DNA of 42,066 bases from Natrialba aegyptia DSM 13077 (GTDB lineage: Archaea > Halobacteriota > Halobacteria > Halobacteriales > Natrialbaceae): the NCBI RefSeq assembly GCF_000337535.1, contig NZ_AOIP01000015.1, positions 1 through 42,066 of the forward strand, read 5' to 3'. The notes beneath the pieces were generated by a model. It was not told the DNA's origin, ran no database searches, and worked only from the letters and a program-made list of their open reading frames with translations. The translations under genes were made by a program, and so were the position numbers. How positions within the stretch are numbered: the first letter of the stretch is position 1; each line of letters starts with the position of its first letter. Positions 17,898 to 25,927 of this stretch are shown here, piece after piece.

Positions 17898-18467
17898 CTA
17901 GAAGTCGCCGTCTTCGTCGACGATGACGACCTCGCCGTCGACGACATCGACGTTGATCAGCGTCTTGACGGTATAGCCGGCGTCGTCGACTTTGTTCTCG
18001 CCGCCGACCTTCTTGATGACGGCGACGGTATCGACGACTTCTGCACCGATTTCGTCGAGTGCTTCGAGGACGGAGGCGAGCGTGCCGCCGGTCGAGAGAA
18101 CGTCGTCGAGGACGAGGACGTGTTCGCCCTCGCGAACGTCGTTGATGTACATCTCGTTCTCCGAGTAGCCGGTTTTCTGGGAGATGGCGACCTCGTCGTC
18201 GAGGCCGTACTGACGCTTTCGGATCACGGTCAGCGGAATATCGGTCATCAGCGAGACGGCGGTGGAGATGTGGATACCCATCGCAGCGGGGGTAACGATC
18301 CGATCGACCTCTTCGAGTTCGGCTTTGCGGATGATTCGGATGACGATTTCTCGGAGGAGTGTGGGGTCGAGTTTGGGGACGCCGTCGCTGATGGGATGGA
18401 CGAAGTAGTGATAGCCGTTCTTTTCGATGATCGGCGCGTCGAGGAGTGACTGCTGTAACTGATCCAT
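17898..18467 (-). CDS. hpt: Hypoxanthine/guanine phosphoribosyltransferase
   Basis: 189 residues of the archaeal HGPRTase/PurR-like type I phosphoribosyltransferase fold. The PRPP-binding loop is clear at residues 117-130 ([14 protein letters not shown]). Upstream are the core segment [16 protein letters not shown] and RKRQYGL. It should convert hypoxanthine or guanine plus PRPP to IMP or GMP in purine salvage. Archaeal members of this subfamily include both hypoxanthine- and adenine-specific enzymes, so the base specificity is inference. It is transcribed alone and divergent from the aldo/keto reductase. A TATA-like CTTTTAC lies about 27 nt upstream of the ATG at 18467. Confidence 0.93.
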   Translation of the reverse strand: MDQLQQSLLDAPIIEKNGYHYFVHPISDGVPKLDPTLLREIVIRIIRKAELEEVDRIVTPAAMGIHISTAVSLMTDIPLTVIRKRQYGLDDEVAISQKTGYSENEMYINDVREGEHVLVLDDVLSTGGTLASVLEALDEIGAEVVDTVAVIKKVGGENKVDDAGYTVKTLINVDVVDGEVVIVDEDGDF

Positions 18468-18859
18468 GTCGTGGGTGGGACGGACGCGGAGTAAAAGTTG
18501 ACGATACGTTCGAGGAGTGTGGTGGTGTATCAGGGGAGTGAGAACTGTCGGTGGACGTATCTGTGTGTCGCTGAATCATGTTGTGATGCCGGTGTCGAAC
18601 CGTGTTCGTCTCACGTAACCGTCGAAACAGATGTGTGAATATAGTGATGGTGCAACGATTACACACCGTTCCCATAGCCGTCGTGCGATCGGATGTGCAG
18701 TAACTCGCAGTGGCTACTATAGCTGTTGTCAACCCCACGTGGCAAAGTGCCACTCCGTACTGAGAAGTGCCGAGACGAACAGCGACCGGACGACCGCGAC
18801 TCATGGCAAGGCTGTGGACGAACCGAATCGTTTTGCCGTGCTGCGGTGAACATCGTCCG
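18468..18859. promoter_or_regulatory. Divergent intergenic region between hpt and aldo/keto reductase
   Basis: 392 bp without a convincing gene. The hpt TATA-like element is at 18491-18497 on the minus strand. A 15-bp inverted repeat, GTGGCA-AAG-TGCCAC, lies at 18739-18753. The half-sequence GTGCC recurs at 18768-18772. Short frames in both strands lack coding character. Confidence 0.55.
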
Positions 18860-19699
18860 ATGAGTCCACCGACAACGACGCTTCCGAGTGGCGACGAACT
18901 GCCGCTGGTTGGTATCGGGACCTGGAATATCGACGGTGACACCGTCCGCGAGTCGGTTCGAGCCGGTTTAGACGCTGGCTACGGTCACATCGATACCGCC
19001 GAGGGCTATCGGAACGAACGCGAAATCGGCGACGTACTATCCGAGTACGACCGCGACGATATCTTTCTCACGTCGAAAGTCCTCCCGAAAAACCTCGACT
19101 ACGAGTCGGTTATCGCCGCCTGTGAGGCGTCCCTAGAGCGACTGGGGACCGAGTATCTGGACCTGTACCTCGTGCACTGGCCCAACCCGGCGATTTCGCT
19201 GCGCGAGACCCTAGATGCGATGGCGACGCTTCACGACGAGGGAATGGTTCGAAATATCGGCGTGTCGAACTTCGACGCGTACCAACTCAGTTGTGCACGC
19301 CATATCGCGGATGTGCCGATCGCCGTCAACCAGGTCGAGTATCACCCCTGGAACACGCAGGATGCGCTCCTCGAGTACTGCCGCGGAACCGAAACCGTCA
19401 TCGAGGCCGCTGCACCCTTCGGTCGAACGGAAGTCTTCGCCGACGAAACCGTTCAGGACATCGCGGCGGCGTACGACCGATCGCCGGCCCAGATCGTCCT
19501 CAAGTGGGCCGTCGAAAACGAAATCGTCGTGCTGCCGAAGTCTACGTCGCCCGAACACGTTCGCTCGAATCTGGACCTGTTCGACTGGACGCTCGACGAA
19601 GACGACCGCGATCGCCTCGACGCGATCGACCACCACCAGCCGGTGTACGATCTTCCGACGCGCGACTGGACCGACGACACCTACGGAATCGCCGAGTAA
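18860..19699 (+). CDS. Aldo/keto reductase
   Basis: NAD(P)H-dependent reductase with a TIM-barrel fold, 279 residues from ATG 18860. The full catalytic tetrad is present: D45 and Y50 (HIDTAEGYRNE), K73 (TSKV) and H106 (LVHWPN). The family 2 signature NIGVSNFD and the C-terminal nucleotide-binding IVLPKSTSPEHVRSNLDLFD are also seen. It should reduce aldehydes or keto groups (2,5-diketo-gluconate reductase-like subgroup), but the substrate cannot be read from sequence. The frame is open upstream to 18767; that extension lacks family sequence. It is monocistronic, divergent from hpt. Confidence 0.93.
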   Translation: MSPPTTTLPSGDELPLVGIGTWNIDGDTVRESVRAGLDAGYGHIDTAEGYRNEREIGDVLSEYDRDDIFLTSKVLPKNLDYESVIAACEASLERLGTEYLDLYLVHWPNPAISLRETLDAMATLHDEGMVRNIGVSNFDAYQLSCARHIADVPIAVNQVEYHPWNTQDALLEYCRGTETVIEAAAPFGRTEVFADETVQDIAAAYDRSPAQIVLKWAVENEIVVLPKSTSPEHVRSNLDLFDWTLDEDDRDRLDAIDHHQPVYDLPTRDWTDDTYGIAE

Positions 19700-19787
19700 T
19701 CCCACCCGTACTCGTTGTGCCAGTGGGACGACGAGTTCGGTCGCGTGTGGGTTCGGACTGGTCGTTTCACGGCACCCCAGAACGTCG

Positions 19788-20561
19788 TTACTCTCCCGGC
19801 CCGTAGCTGAGTTCGGGCGGCTGCTCACCGCGGCCGAGGCGCATATGTCGCTCGTGGTAGATGTGGACGACCGCCGTTACCGTCACCGTTATCGAGACGA
19901 GTGCGAGCCAGGATAGATCCGACAGCATCGTGAGCGGATAGATTCCGAGCCAGAGTGCGGCGACCAGCGCCGACCCGATCGCACCCAGCGACAGGTACAG
20001 TTCCCGCCAGGCGAACTCGTGACCGGGAACGATTTCGAGATAGACGCTGATATCTCGGGTCCGGTCGGTCGCCCGGATAACGCCGCGATCGGAGTCGAAC
20101 TGGAGAATGCCGACCTCGTCCATTTTCGGGAGATGCGTCTGCTGAAGCGTGGTATAGACGCGCTTTCGCTGTGCGGACGTAACGCCGTCGAGGGTGGTCT
20201 CGTACTCCCACGCCGCGAGTTGCTGTGCAAGGTCGCCGAGTTCAACGGGCCGACCGTCCTGTTTCAGAAAGTGAAGGACGTAGCGCCGGCGCTGATTGCG
20301 CAGGACTTCGAAGACTTCGCCTTTCGAGAGGGGGTCCGGCTCGGCGTCAGCACCCGCAGCCGAGTCGGATGCAGACGCGTCCCCGGACCCGCGTTGTCGT
20401 GTCGAGTTCGCCGCAGCGCCCGTTTCCGTTTTCGTTTCCGTTCCATCGGATATCGAGTCATCGCGCGCTCCAGATCCCTCTGCTTTATTGTCACGTTCAC
20501 GCTCGGCTCCCCCACCCCTCGACCCGCGTTCGATACGATCATCCCGTTGTTGCTGAACCAC
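19788..20561 (-). CDS. Membrane-anchored winged-helix protein (DUF7344-like)
   Basis: 257 residues in three parts. Residues 1-77 are low-complexity and charged. Residues 78-170 form a predicted winged helix (LSKGEVFEVLRNQRRRYVLHFLKQDGRPVELGDLAQQ, then YTTLQQTHLPKMDEVGILQFDSDRGVI), the haloarchaeal DUF7344-type DNA-binding domain. Two hydrophobic segments follow at about 190-211 and 215-237. It is probably a membrane-bound transcription regulator; the DNA targets and signal are unknown. A palindrome lies between its TATA-like element and its start codon, so it may control itself. It ends near the convergent aldo/keto reductase. Confidence 0.82.
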   Translation of the reverse strand: MVQQQRDDRIERGSRGGGAERERDNKAEGSGARDDSISDGTETKTETGAAANSTRQRGSGDASASDSAAGADAEPDPLSKGEVFEVLRNQRRRYVLHFLKQDGRPVELGDLAQQLAAWEYETTLDGVTSAQRKRVYTTLQQTHLPKMDEVGILQFDSDRGVIRATDRTRDISVYLEIVPGHEFAWRELYLSLGAIGSALVAALWLGIYPLTMLSDLSWLALVSITVTVTAVVHIYHERHMRLGRGEQPPELSYGPGE

Positions 20562-20593
20562 TCCGAATCCCCTCTATCCGTTCAAATCCGCGA

Positions 20594-20615
20594 GCATTCA
20601 GCCGAGACTGAATGC
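20594..20615. promoter_or_regulatory. Inverted repeat, possible operator of the winged-helix gene
   Basis: Perfect arms GCATTCAG and CTGAATGC flank a 6-nt spacer. A third half-site TTCAGT follows at 20621-20626 and forms a second repeat with ACTGAA at 20607-20612. The minus-strand TATA-like TTATATAGG at 20640-20648 would place the transcription start next to this repeat, and the start codon is at 20561. A site there would block initiation, which suggests autoregulation. Confidence 0.55.
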
Positions 20616-20672
20616 GTTAGTTCAGTGGGATGAACGCCACCTATATAACTTTCCTGCCCCACTTTGCATTCA

Positions 20673-21857
20673 TCAACTGGTTGACTCGTTGTCCAGCACT
20701 GCCGCGATCGAATCCGCAATTTCCCCACCTAGCGCCGCTTTCGCCCCCTCGAAGTGGGCGACATCCGTTGCGTGAACGAGCAATGCGCGCGTCTGCTCTG
20801 CACCCATTACGCTCGCATCGTTCGCGACGACGAACGCGAGTTCAGCGCGCGCGAGCATCTCTCGAGCTTGATCGATCATCTTCGCGTCGTCACCCGACGT
20901 TTCGGTCTTGAACCCGACGATGGGCAGGTCGGGGAACGCCTCGCGAAGGTCGTCGATGAGCTTCGGGGTGGGTTCGAGATCGAGCGTGAGATCCTGTCCG
21001 GAGCGGATCTTCTCCGGACTGGTTTCGACGGTATAGTCGCCGATGGCGGCGGCCGAGACGAGGGCATCGGCGGTGGCTCCGGACCCGCCGGCGCAGACGT
21101 CTCGCGTGGTTTCGAGCATCTCCGTGGCGCTTTCGACGCTTCGGACATCGGCGTAGGGGACGGATTCCCCGTCGTGGACGAGCGTCACGTCGGCACCGCG
21201 AACGTAGCAGGCGGCGGCGACGGCGCGGCCCATCTTTCCCGACGATCGGTTCGTGAGGACGCGCACGGGATCGATGGCTTCGGTCGTCGCGCCGCTCGTA
21301 ATGACGACGTGCTGGTCCGCAAGCGGCCGGTCGCCGGCCGCGCGGGCGGTCTCACAGACGATCGCCTCCTCGGTCGCGATCTTCGCTTTTCCCTCCTCGA
21401 TTCGCGGGTCGACGAACTCGACGCCCCAGTCCTCGACGGTCTCGATGGCCTCGAGTACGCCGGGGTGGTCGTACATCGGCTTGTGCATCGCCGGTGCGAT
21501 CACGATCGGGGTTCCGGCTCCGAGTGCAGTCGTCGCACACGTCGTCACGGGCGTATCGTCGATCGCACCCGCGATTTTGCCGACCGTATTGGCCGTCGCT
21601 GGCGCGATCAGGAAGACATCCGCCCAGCCGTCGTTTCCGCAGAGTTCGACGTGTTCGACGCTACCCGTAATCTCCGTGACGACCTCGTTGTCGGTCGCGA
21701 ACTCGAGCGCCCAGGGGTGGATGATCCCCTGTGCGCTGTCGCTCATCACGCCGCGGACTGTGGCCCCTCGCCGTCGCAGTTCGTGGGCCAGTTCGACCGT
21801 CTTGACGGCCGCGATCGAGCCCGTCACCCCGAGCGCAACGTTGACGCCTTCGAGCAT
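20673..21857 (-). CDS. coaBC: Bifunctional phosphopantothenoylcysteine decarboxylase / phosphopantothenate-cysteine ligase
   Basis: 394 residues carrying both steps that turn 4'-phosphopantothenate and cysteine into 4'-phosphopantetheine for CoA. The N-terminal FMN-dependent CoaC domain (1-175) has GVTGSIAA, the active-site His in EHVEL (H69) and the PAMHKPMY motif (122-129). The CoaB domain starts near 181 (VVITSGATTEAIDPVR) and includes NRSSGKMG, AAIGDYTV, the KIRSG lysine and IVGFKTET. Normal length. In archaea CoaB uses CTP. A TATA-like CCCTTAACAC lies about 28 nt upstream of the ATG, supporting this start and separate transcription from the siderophore gene. Confidence 0.96.
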   Translation of the reverse strand: MLEGVNVALGVTGSIAAVKTVELAHELRRRGATVRGVMSDSAQGIIHPWALEFATDNEVVTEITGSVEHVELCGNDGWADVFLIAPATANTVGKIAGAIDDTPVTTCATTALGAGTPIVIAPAMHKPMYDHPGVLEAIETVEDWGVEFVDPRIEEGKAKIATEEAIVCETARAAGDRPLADQHVVITSGATTEAIDPVRVLTNRSSGKMGRAVAAACYVRGADVTLVHDGESVPYADVRSVESATEMLETTRDVCAGGSGATADALVSAAAIGDYTVETSPEKIRSGQDLTLDLEPTPKLIDDLREAFPDLPIVGFKTETSGDDAKMIDQAREMLARAELAFVVANDASVMGAEQTRALLVHATDVAHFEGAKAALGGEIADSIAAVLDNESTS

Positions 21858-21923
21858 TCGTCCGGTATTCTCCCGGCAGTGTGTTAAGGGTAGCGAGGCG
21901 CTACCCGGCAGCCAACGGCCCGC

Positions 21924-24146
21924 TCAGGTGGGGTCGATCACCGCTCGCCCCGCTGGCGTCAGCGGGTTCGATACCTCGCTGGTCACGTACTCGTGGCGCT
22001 TGCCGCGTAATCGCATCGCGGTCAGGGCCTTGTGAGTCGTCCGCTCCGCAAACAGCGCGCGCTCGTCGCGACGAACGCGGGCGTCGGGGACCGCCGTCTC
22101 GGCGCGGACCTGCTCGAACGCCCGTTCGCAATGCGCCCGAATCCGAGCCCAGCACGCCCGCTCGTCGACGGCCGTTTCGGCGGCGATCGTCGCGACGAGT
22201 TCAGCGAGGTGGTTCTGAAAGAGCGCGTAGTACAGTTTTTTGTGGAGGTCGCGCTCGCCGTCGGCGTCGAGGTCCGAGTCGGGGTACGGTGTAAACGAGA
22301 GTCCGTGCTCGCCGAGGCGGCCGCCGTGCACGCGGATCCCACCGAGGTCGCGGACGAGCGTGCCGATCGGACGCGCGCGATCGCGATCGAAGACGACGAG
22401 ACTGTTCTGGAGGTGGCTCTCGAGGGCGACGCCGTACGTCGTTAACAGGCGTAGCTGCTCGGGGACGACGACGCCGGCGTACGCGTCGACGAACGCGAGT
22501 GCTGCTTCGGCGATAGTCGTCGCCTCCGTCACCGTCGCGTAGCGCTCGATGAGGTCGCAGACGAGTGGCCGCCCCGTCGCAGGCGACTCGGCGAGCAGGC
22601 TCGACGCCACCACGGGGATCGCGTCGTCCGCGCCCGCGACCAGCGGGTGTGCGAGTGGATTGGTCCGAACCAGTGCCGAGAGGTGACGGGCGTCGTCGAA
22701 CTCGTCGCCGGCCGTGTAGGGCTGCGAACCGCCTGGCGGATAGTAACACGTCGCTGCCGGCTCTGGGACAATTCCCAGCGATTCGAAGGACTCTCGCTCC
22801 GTGATCTCCCGCACGAGGGCGGTCACCCGCGGGCCGTTCGCGACGGCCTGTGGCGACAGCGTCCGAACGACGTTCGTCGTCTGGACATCGATCGCGAGTT
22901 TGAGGTGCGAAAGCGGCCCGTCAGCCGTTCGTTCGCTCTCGAACGGGACCACCGTCCGAAGATTGAGTTGGGGCGTCGCCGGTCGGCTGCACTCGGGTAT
23001 CGGGACGATCCGCCCGGACGCACACCGTCGCGCGTAGCGCTCCGGAACCGTGCGATGGTACTGGAACGGGTGGACCGGAACGACGGCGTACGCGGCTGCA
23101 TCGGCCGACCCGGGAATCGCTCGCTCGAGCGACGCCTCGAGCCCGTCGAACAGCCCGAACAGGCGAGCGGTCAGACTCTCGCCATCCGCACCCCTTGCCC
23201 GCGTTTCGAGCGCGGCGTCCCGTTCGATGGCGACGAACCGCAGGTCGACTCGGTCGGTGAACTCGGGCGCGTACGCGAGTCCGTCCGCAGCGGTCATCCC
23301 GCGGCGAAGCTTCCCGGCCGGATGGAACGGGTGACCGTCAGTAACGATCCGCTCGAAAGCGGCGGCGTCATCGGCAGCAGCGATACCCGCCTCGATCGGT
23401 TCCACGGGGGAGTCGGTCGCCGTTTCCGCTGTCTCCGCCGCCGTCTCGACCGCTCGCGCGTGAACGCCCCTGGCGAGTCGTGCGAGCGCAAGGTTTGCGA
23501 CGCTCTCGGCGACTTCCTCACGAATTCGATCCGCCTGTGAAGCGTCGGAAAACCCGCCTTCGCGTTCGAGCAGCGAAACGAGTTCACCCGGCCCCGAAAC
23601 CCGCGTCACGGATGGGGGGCGGGCGTTCGCTACGGATTCCGACGAGCGAGCCGTCGACAGCCGGGACACCGGGCCGACGAGTCGGTAGCGGTCGTACCCG
23701 TGTCGGCGTGCGATCGGGGCGACCAGAACCGTCTCCGAAGCCGGAAACGGAAGCAGCGCGAGTTGCCGGCACGTCGTCGGAAGCGGTGTGACTGCTTCGA
23801 GCAGTTGCGTCCCATCGAACGCAGTGCGTTCAAACGCCTCTGTGTCCGGGATAGCGGGCGACTCGCGCTCCACGACCCGCGCAGTCGGAACGCCGGCAGG
23901 TCGCCCGCGGAGCACCCCGTGGACGAACCGGTGTAGAATCTCTCGCCGGGCGAACTCGAGCGCCTCGAGAAACGCCTCCTCGGCGGAGACGGCGCGGTTT
24001 CCACCGCCGGTCTCACCACCGTCACGGCCCCTATCGCCGCCGTTTCCGCGGGCGTTCAAATAGCATACCGCCGCCCCGAACGCGTTCCGTTCCGCGCTCG
24101 TTCGAAGGCGAAGCGGCGTGCAGTCGCGCTGGTTCGACCGGGTCAT
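21924..24146 (-). CDS. IucA/IucC family siderophore synthetase (NIS synthetase)
   Basis: 740 residues from ATG 24146; the frame stays open to 24230 but the extra part has no family sequence. The enzyme class uses ATP to adenylate a carboxylate such as citrate and couples it to an amine or alcohol. Family motifs are present: HPFHPAGK 272-279, HPFQYH 359-364, HLKLAIDVQTTN 414-425, ESHLQNS 576-582 and RDLGGIR 599-605. The FhuF-like C-terminal part follows. The N-terminus contains a Gly/Arg-rich low-complexity run (32-50). No partner genes for diamine synthesis or transport are nearby, so the product is unknown. Its GC is very high even for this window. Confidence 0.93.
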   Translation of the reverse strand: MTRSNQRDCTPLRLRTSAERNAFGAAVCYLNARGNGGDRGRDGGETGGGNRAVSAEEAFLEALEFARREILHRFVHGVLRGRPAGVPTARVVERESPAIPDTEAFERTAFDGTQLLEAVTPLPTTCRQLALLPFPASETVLVAPIARRHGYDRYRLVGPVSRLSTARSSESVANARPPSVTRVSGPGELVSLLEREGGFSDASQADRIREEVAESVANLALARLARGVHARAVETAAETAETATDSPVEPIEAGIAAADDAAAFERIVTDGHPFHPAGKLRRGMTAADGLAYAPEFTDRVDLRFVAIERDAALETRARGADGESLTARLFGLFDGLEASLERAIPGSADAAAYAVVPVHPFQYHRTVPERYARRCASGRIVPIPECSRPATPQLNLRTVVPFESERTADGPLSHLKLAIDVQTTNVVRTLSPQAVANGPRVTALVREITERESFESLGIVPEPAATCYYPPGGSQPYTAGDEFDDARHLSALVRTNPLAHPLVAGADDAIPVVASSLLAESPATGRPLVCDLIERYATVTEATTIAEAALAFVDAYAGVVVPEQLRLLTTYGVALESHLQNSLVVFDRDRARPIGTLVRDLGGIRVHGGRLGEHGLSFTPYPDSDLDADGERDLHKKLYYALFQNHLAELVATIAAETAVDERACWARIRAHCERAFEQVRAETAVPDARVRRDERALFAERTTHKALTAMRLRGKRHEYVTSEVSNPLTPAGRAVIDPT

Positions 24147-24227
24147 ACTCGCATCACGACGGTATCTGCACTCCCACGGAGATCGTGATAACTTGATGGG
24201 GGGGATCGGCACTCGCTGCAGTCGGTG

Positions 24228-24249
24228 CACCTGAACTCGAGTTCAGGTG
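24228..24249. promoter_or_regulatory. 22-bp perfect palindrome upstream of the siderophore gene
   Basis: The half CACCTGAACTC is followed at once by its exact reverse complement, with no spacer. It lies 3 nt after the flavoprotein stop and 82 nt before the siderophore synthetase ATG. It may be an operator for a dimeric regulator; as an RNA it could also fold into a hairpin, but no T-run follows. Confidence 0.6.
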
Positions 24250-24252
24250 GAG

Positions 24253-24990
24253 TCAGTCCCGTTCGACGCTCGGGTGCATCGTCGGCTGGTCGTCGAGCGG
24301 CTCCGCAAACGCCTCGAGCATCGTCTCGCGTGCGCGCTCGTCGCGTTCGCGTCGTTCGTCGTCGTCGATCTCCTCGCACCCCGGCGGCACGTCGCGGCCG
24401 CGACCGGTGAAGTAGCCCTCCGGGGCGACCCAGTCGTGATAGAAGTTGACGTCGGAGTCGTGGATCACGGCGAGGCCAACCTTCGCGCCGTGGCCCGCTG
24501 CGACGATCGTCTGGTGGGGTTCGCCCGCGAGTCGGCCGGCCGCGTAGACGCCGTCGACGGCCGTTCGCCCCGCTTCATCGACGGAAACGAAGTGTTTGCT
24601 GCCGCGTTGTGTCCGGCCGACATCCAGCGGGACGAGATATTCGCTGTCGGACCACGAGGCCGCGACGATCCGGCGCGCCTCGATCGGGTCGCCGCCGTCG
24701 GTTTCGAGGACAAATCCCGCGTTGGGATCGTCGTCGTCTCGGCGTTCGGTCCTCGTCACCCGCCCGAGTTCGAACGTCGCACCGGCGTTTTGCGCCTGTT
24801 CGCGGGCCAGTTGCAAGTACCGGCGGGCGTCGACGCCGTTCGGAAAGCCGGGGTAGTTCTCGAGGCTGGCGTTGCGTGCGAGGATGGATTCGCCGCCGTC
24901 GATGACGAGCGTGTCGAGTCCTGCGCGCGCGGTGAAAATCGACGTGGCGAGGCCGGCGACGCCGCCGCCGACGATACAGAGATCGTGCAT
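24253..24990 (-). CDS. Thioredoxin-reductase-like FAD-dependent oxidoreductase
   Basis: 245 residues. The FAD-binding GGGVAG motif (8-13) and ENYPGFP fit the thioredoxin reductase family, as does the second FAD motif DGVYAAGRLAG. The family's redox-active CxxC is absent, and the central NAD(P)H domain is much reduced compared with the 310-residue enzymes. It is therefore unlikely to reduce thioredoxin; haloarchaea have many such short flavoproteins of unknown role. It lies upstream of the siderophore gene in the same direction with a 106-bp gap that holds a palindrome. A reductive role in iron release is possible but not shown. TATA-like CTATAG at 25013-25018 supports the start. Confidence 0.85.
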   Translation of the reverse strand: MHDLCIVGGGVAGLATSIFTARAGLDTLVIDGGESILARNASLENYPGFPNGVDARRYLQLAREQAQNAGATFELGRVTRTERRDDDDPNAGFVLETDGGDPIEARRIVAASWSDSEYLVPLDVGRTQRGSKHFVSVDEAGRTAVDGVYAAGRLAGEPHQTIVAAGHGAKVGLAVIHDSDVNFYHDWVAPEGYFTGRGRDVPPGCEEIDDDERRERDERARETMLEAFAEPLDDQPTMHPSVERD

Positions 24991-25159
24991 GGATGGTCGT
25001 TGTCCGGCACGGCTATAGAGGTTGTTCTCGGCGGCGGAAGACGAGCAGCGAGCGGGAAGGTGTCGGTGCGTATGGGTATGGCGGCGAAACCGGAGGAGGA
25101 GCGGAGTGCCGGGCTACAGCAATGAGAATCCTTACGGGCGGGCCCGACATACTGCCGCC

Positions 25160-25681
25160 GTGGACAGAATTCTCCTCAGTACCGTTGCCTATCGTTCGCC
25201 GGAGGAGGTCTTTCCGTACGTGCGGTCGTTTACCGACTATCCGCGCTATACGGAGCACTTGACGGACGTTCGCGTCCACGGCGACGGCGGTGTCGGCTCG
25301 GTCTACGATCTCCGACTCGCCTGGTGGAAACTCAGCTATACGGCCCGGTCGGAGGTGACGTCGATTACGCCGCCCGAATCGCTCACGTGGGAGTTACGGA
25401 ACAATCTCGACGCGCGCGGCGAGTGGCGGATCGAACCGGAACCCGACGCCGCCCCGCCGGAAGAAGAGACCGCGAGCCGGATCTACTTCGAGGCGGTGTA
25501 CGATCCCCACTCCGCGGACGAGAACGCGATTTCGCTTCCCCGGTTCGTCTCGCTCGACTGGGTGATCGGGAAGGTCAAGCCGCGACTCCTGAGCGAGGCC
25601 AAAGGCGTCGTCAGCCGACTCGTGGAAGACATCGAGGGCCGGCCCCGCGACGTAGAATTAACCGTTCACGAGTTACCCTGA
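25160..25681 (+). CDS. SRPBCC (START-like) family protein
   Basis: 173 residues from GTG 25160 (VDRILLSTVAYRSPEEVFPYV). The opening strand-helix pattern, LTDVRVHGDGGVGSVYDLRLAWWKLSYTARSEV and the long C-terminal helix (RLLSEAKGVVSRLVEDIEGR) fit the polyketide-cyclase/dehydrase SRPBCC fold, which binds small hydrophobic ligands in a deep pocket. Ligand and function are unknown. The frame runs upstream to 25022, but that part is Arg-rich without family pattern, so GTG is preferred. It is divergent from the flavoprotein gene. Confidence 0.85.
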   Translation: MDRILLSTVAYRSPEEVFPYVRSFTDYPRYTEHLTDVRVHGDGGVGSVYDLRLAWWKLSYTARSEVTSITPPESLTWELRNNLDARGEWRIEPEPDAAPPEEETASRIYFEAVYDPHSADENAISLPRFVSLDWVIGKVKPRLLSEAKGVVSRLVEDIEGRPRDVELTVHELP

Positions 25682-25816
25682 TCCGCGATCCGCGATCCGT
25701 GGGCCGACGGTGCCCGGTTCGAAACGGCTACTCTCCTCTCCGCTATGGCTGGCTGGTCCGGCCACGGTCACGTCTGCTGGCAGACAATTCTTAGGCCGTG
25801 CCCGCGTACGTGGCGT

Positions 25817-25921
25817 ATGGAACAGGCTGGCGTCTCCCGACGAACTGGAACCCGCTGTCCTCGTGACCGGCACCGATACCGGAGCACGGTGAGCCCAACC
25901 GCCGACGGCGGCGGCCGGTGA
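25817..25921 (+). CDS. Possible 34-residue small protein ahead of trkA
   Basis: An ATG at 25817 opens a short Arg-rich frame (MEQAGVSRRTGTRCPRDRH...) ending in TGA 6 nt before the trkA start. A TATA-like ATTCTTAGG lies about 28 nt upstream, the leaderless spacing seen for many genes here. It may be a leader whose translation feeds trkA, or chance. No homologue is known to me. Confidence 0.25.
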   Translation: MEQAGVSRRTGTRCPRDRHRYRSTVSPTADGGGR

Positions 25922-25927
25922 TTCGCG

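Noticed and set aside
17857..18942. Large minus-strand frame covering hpt and its promoter
   Set aside because: Arg/His-rich in the part overlapping hpt, and hpt itself is intact in another frame with a PRPP loop.
24228..24249. Reading the 22-bp palindrome as a transcription terminator
   Set aside because: No loop and no T-run follows on the minus strand; an operator is the better guess.
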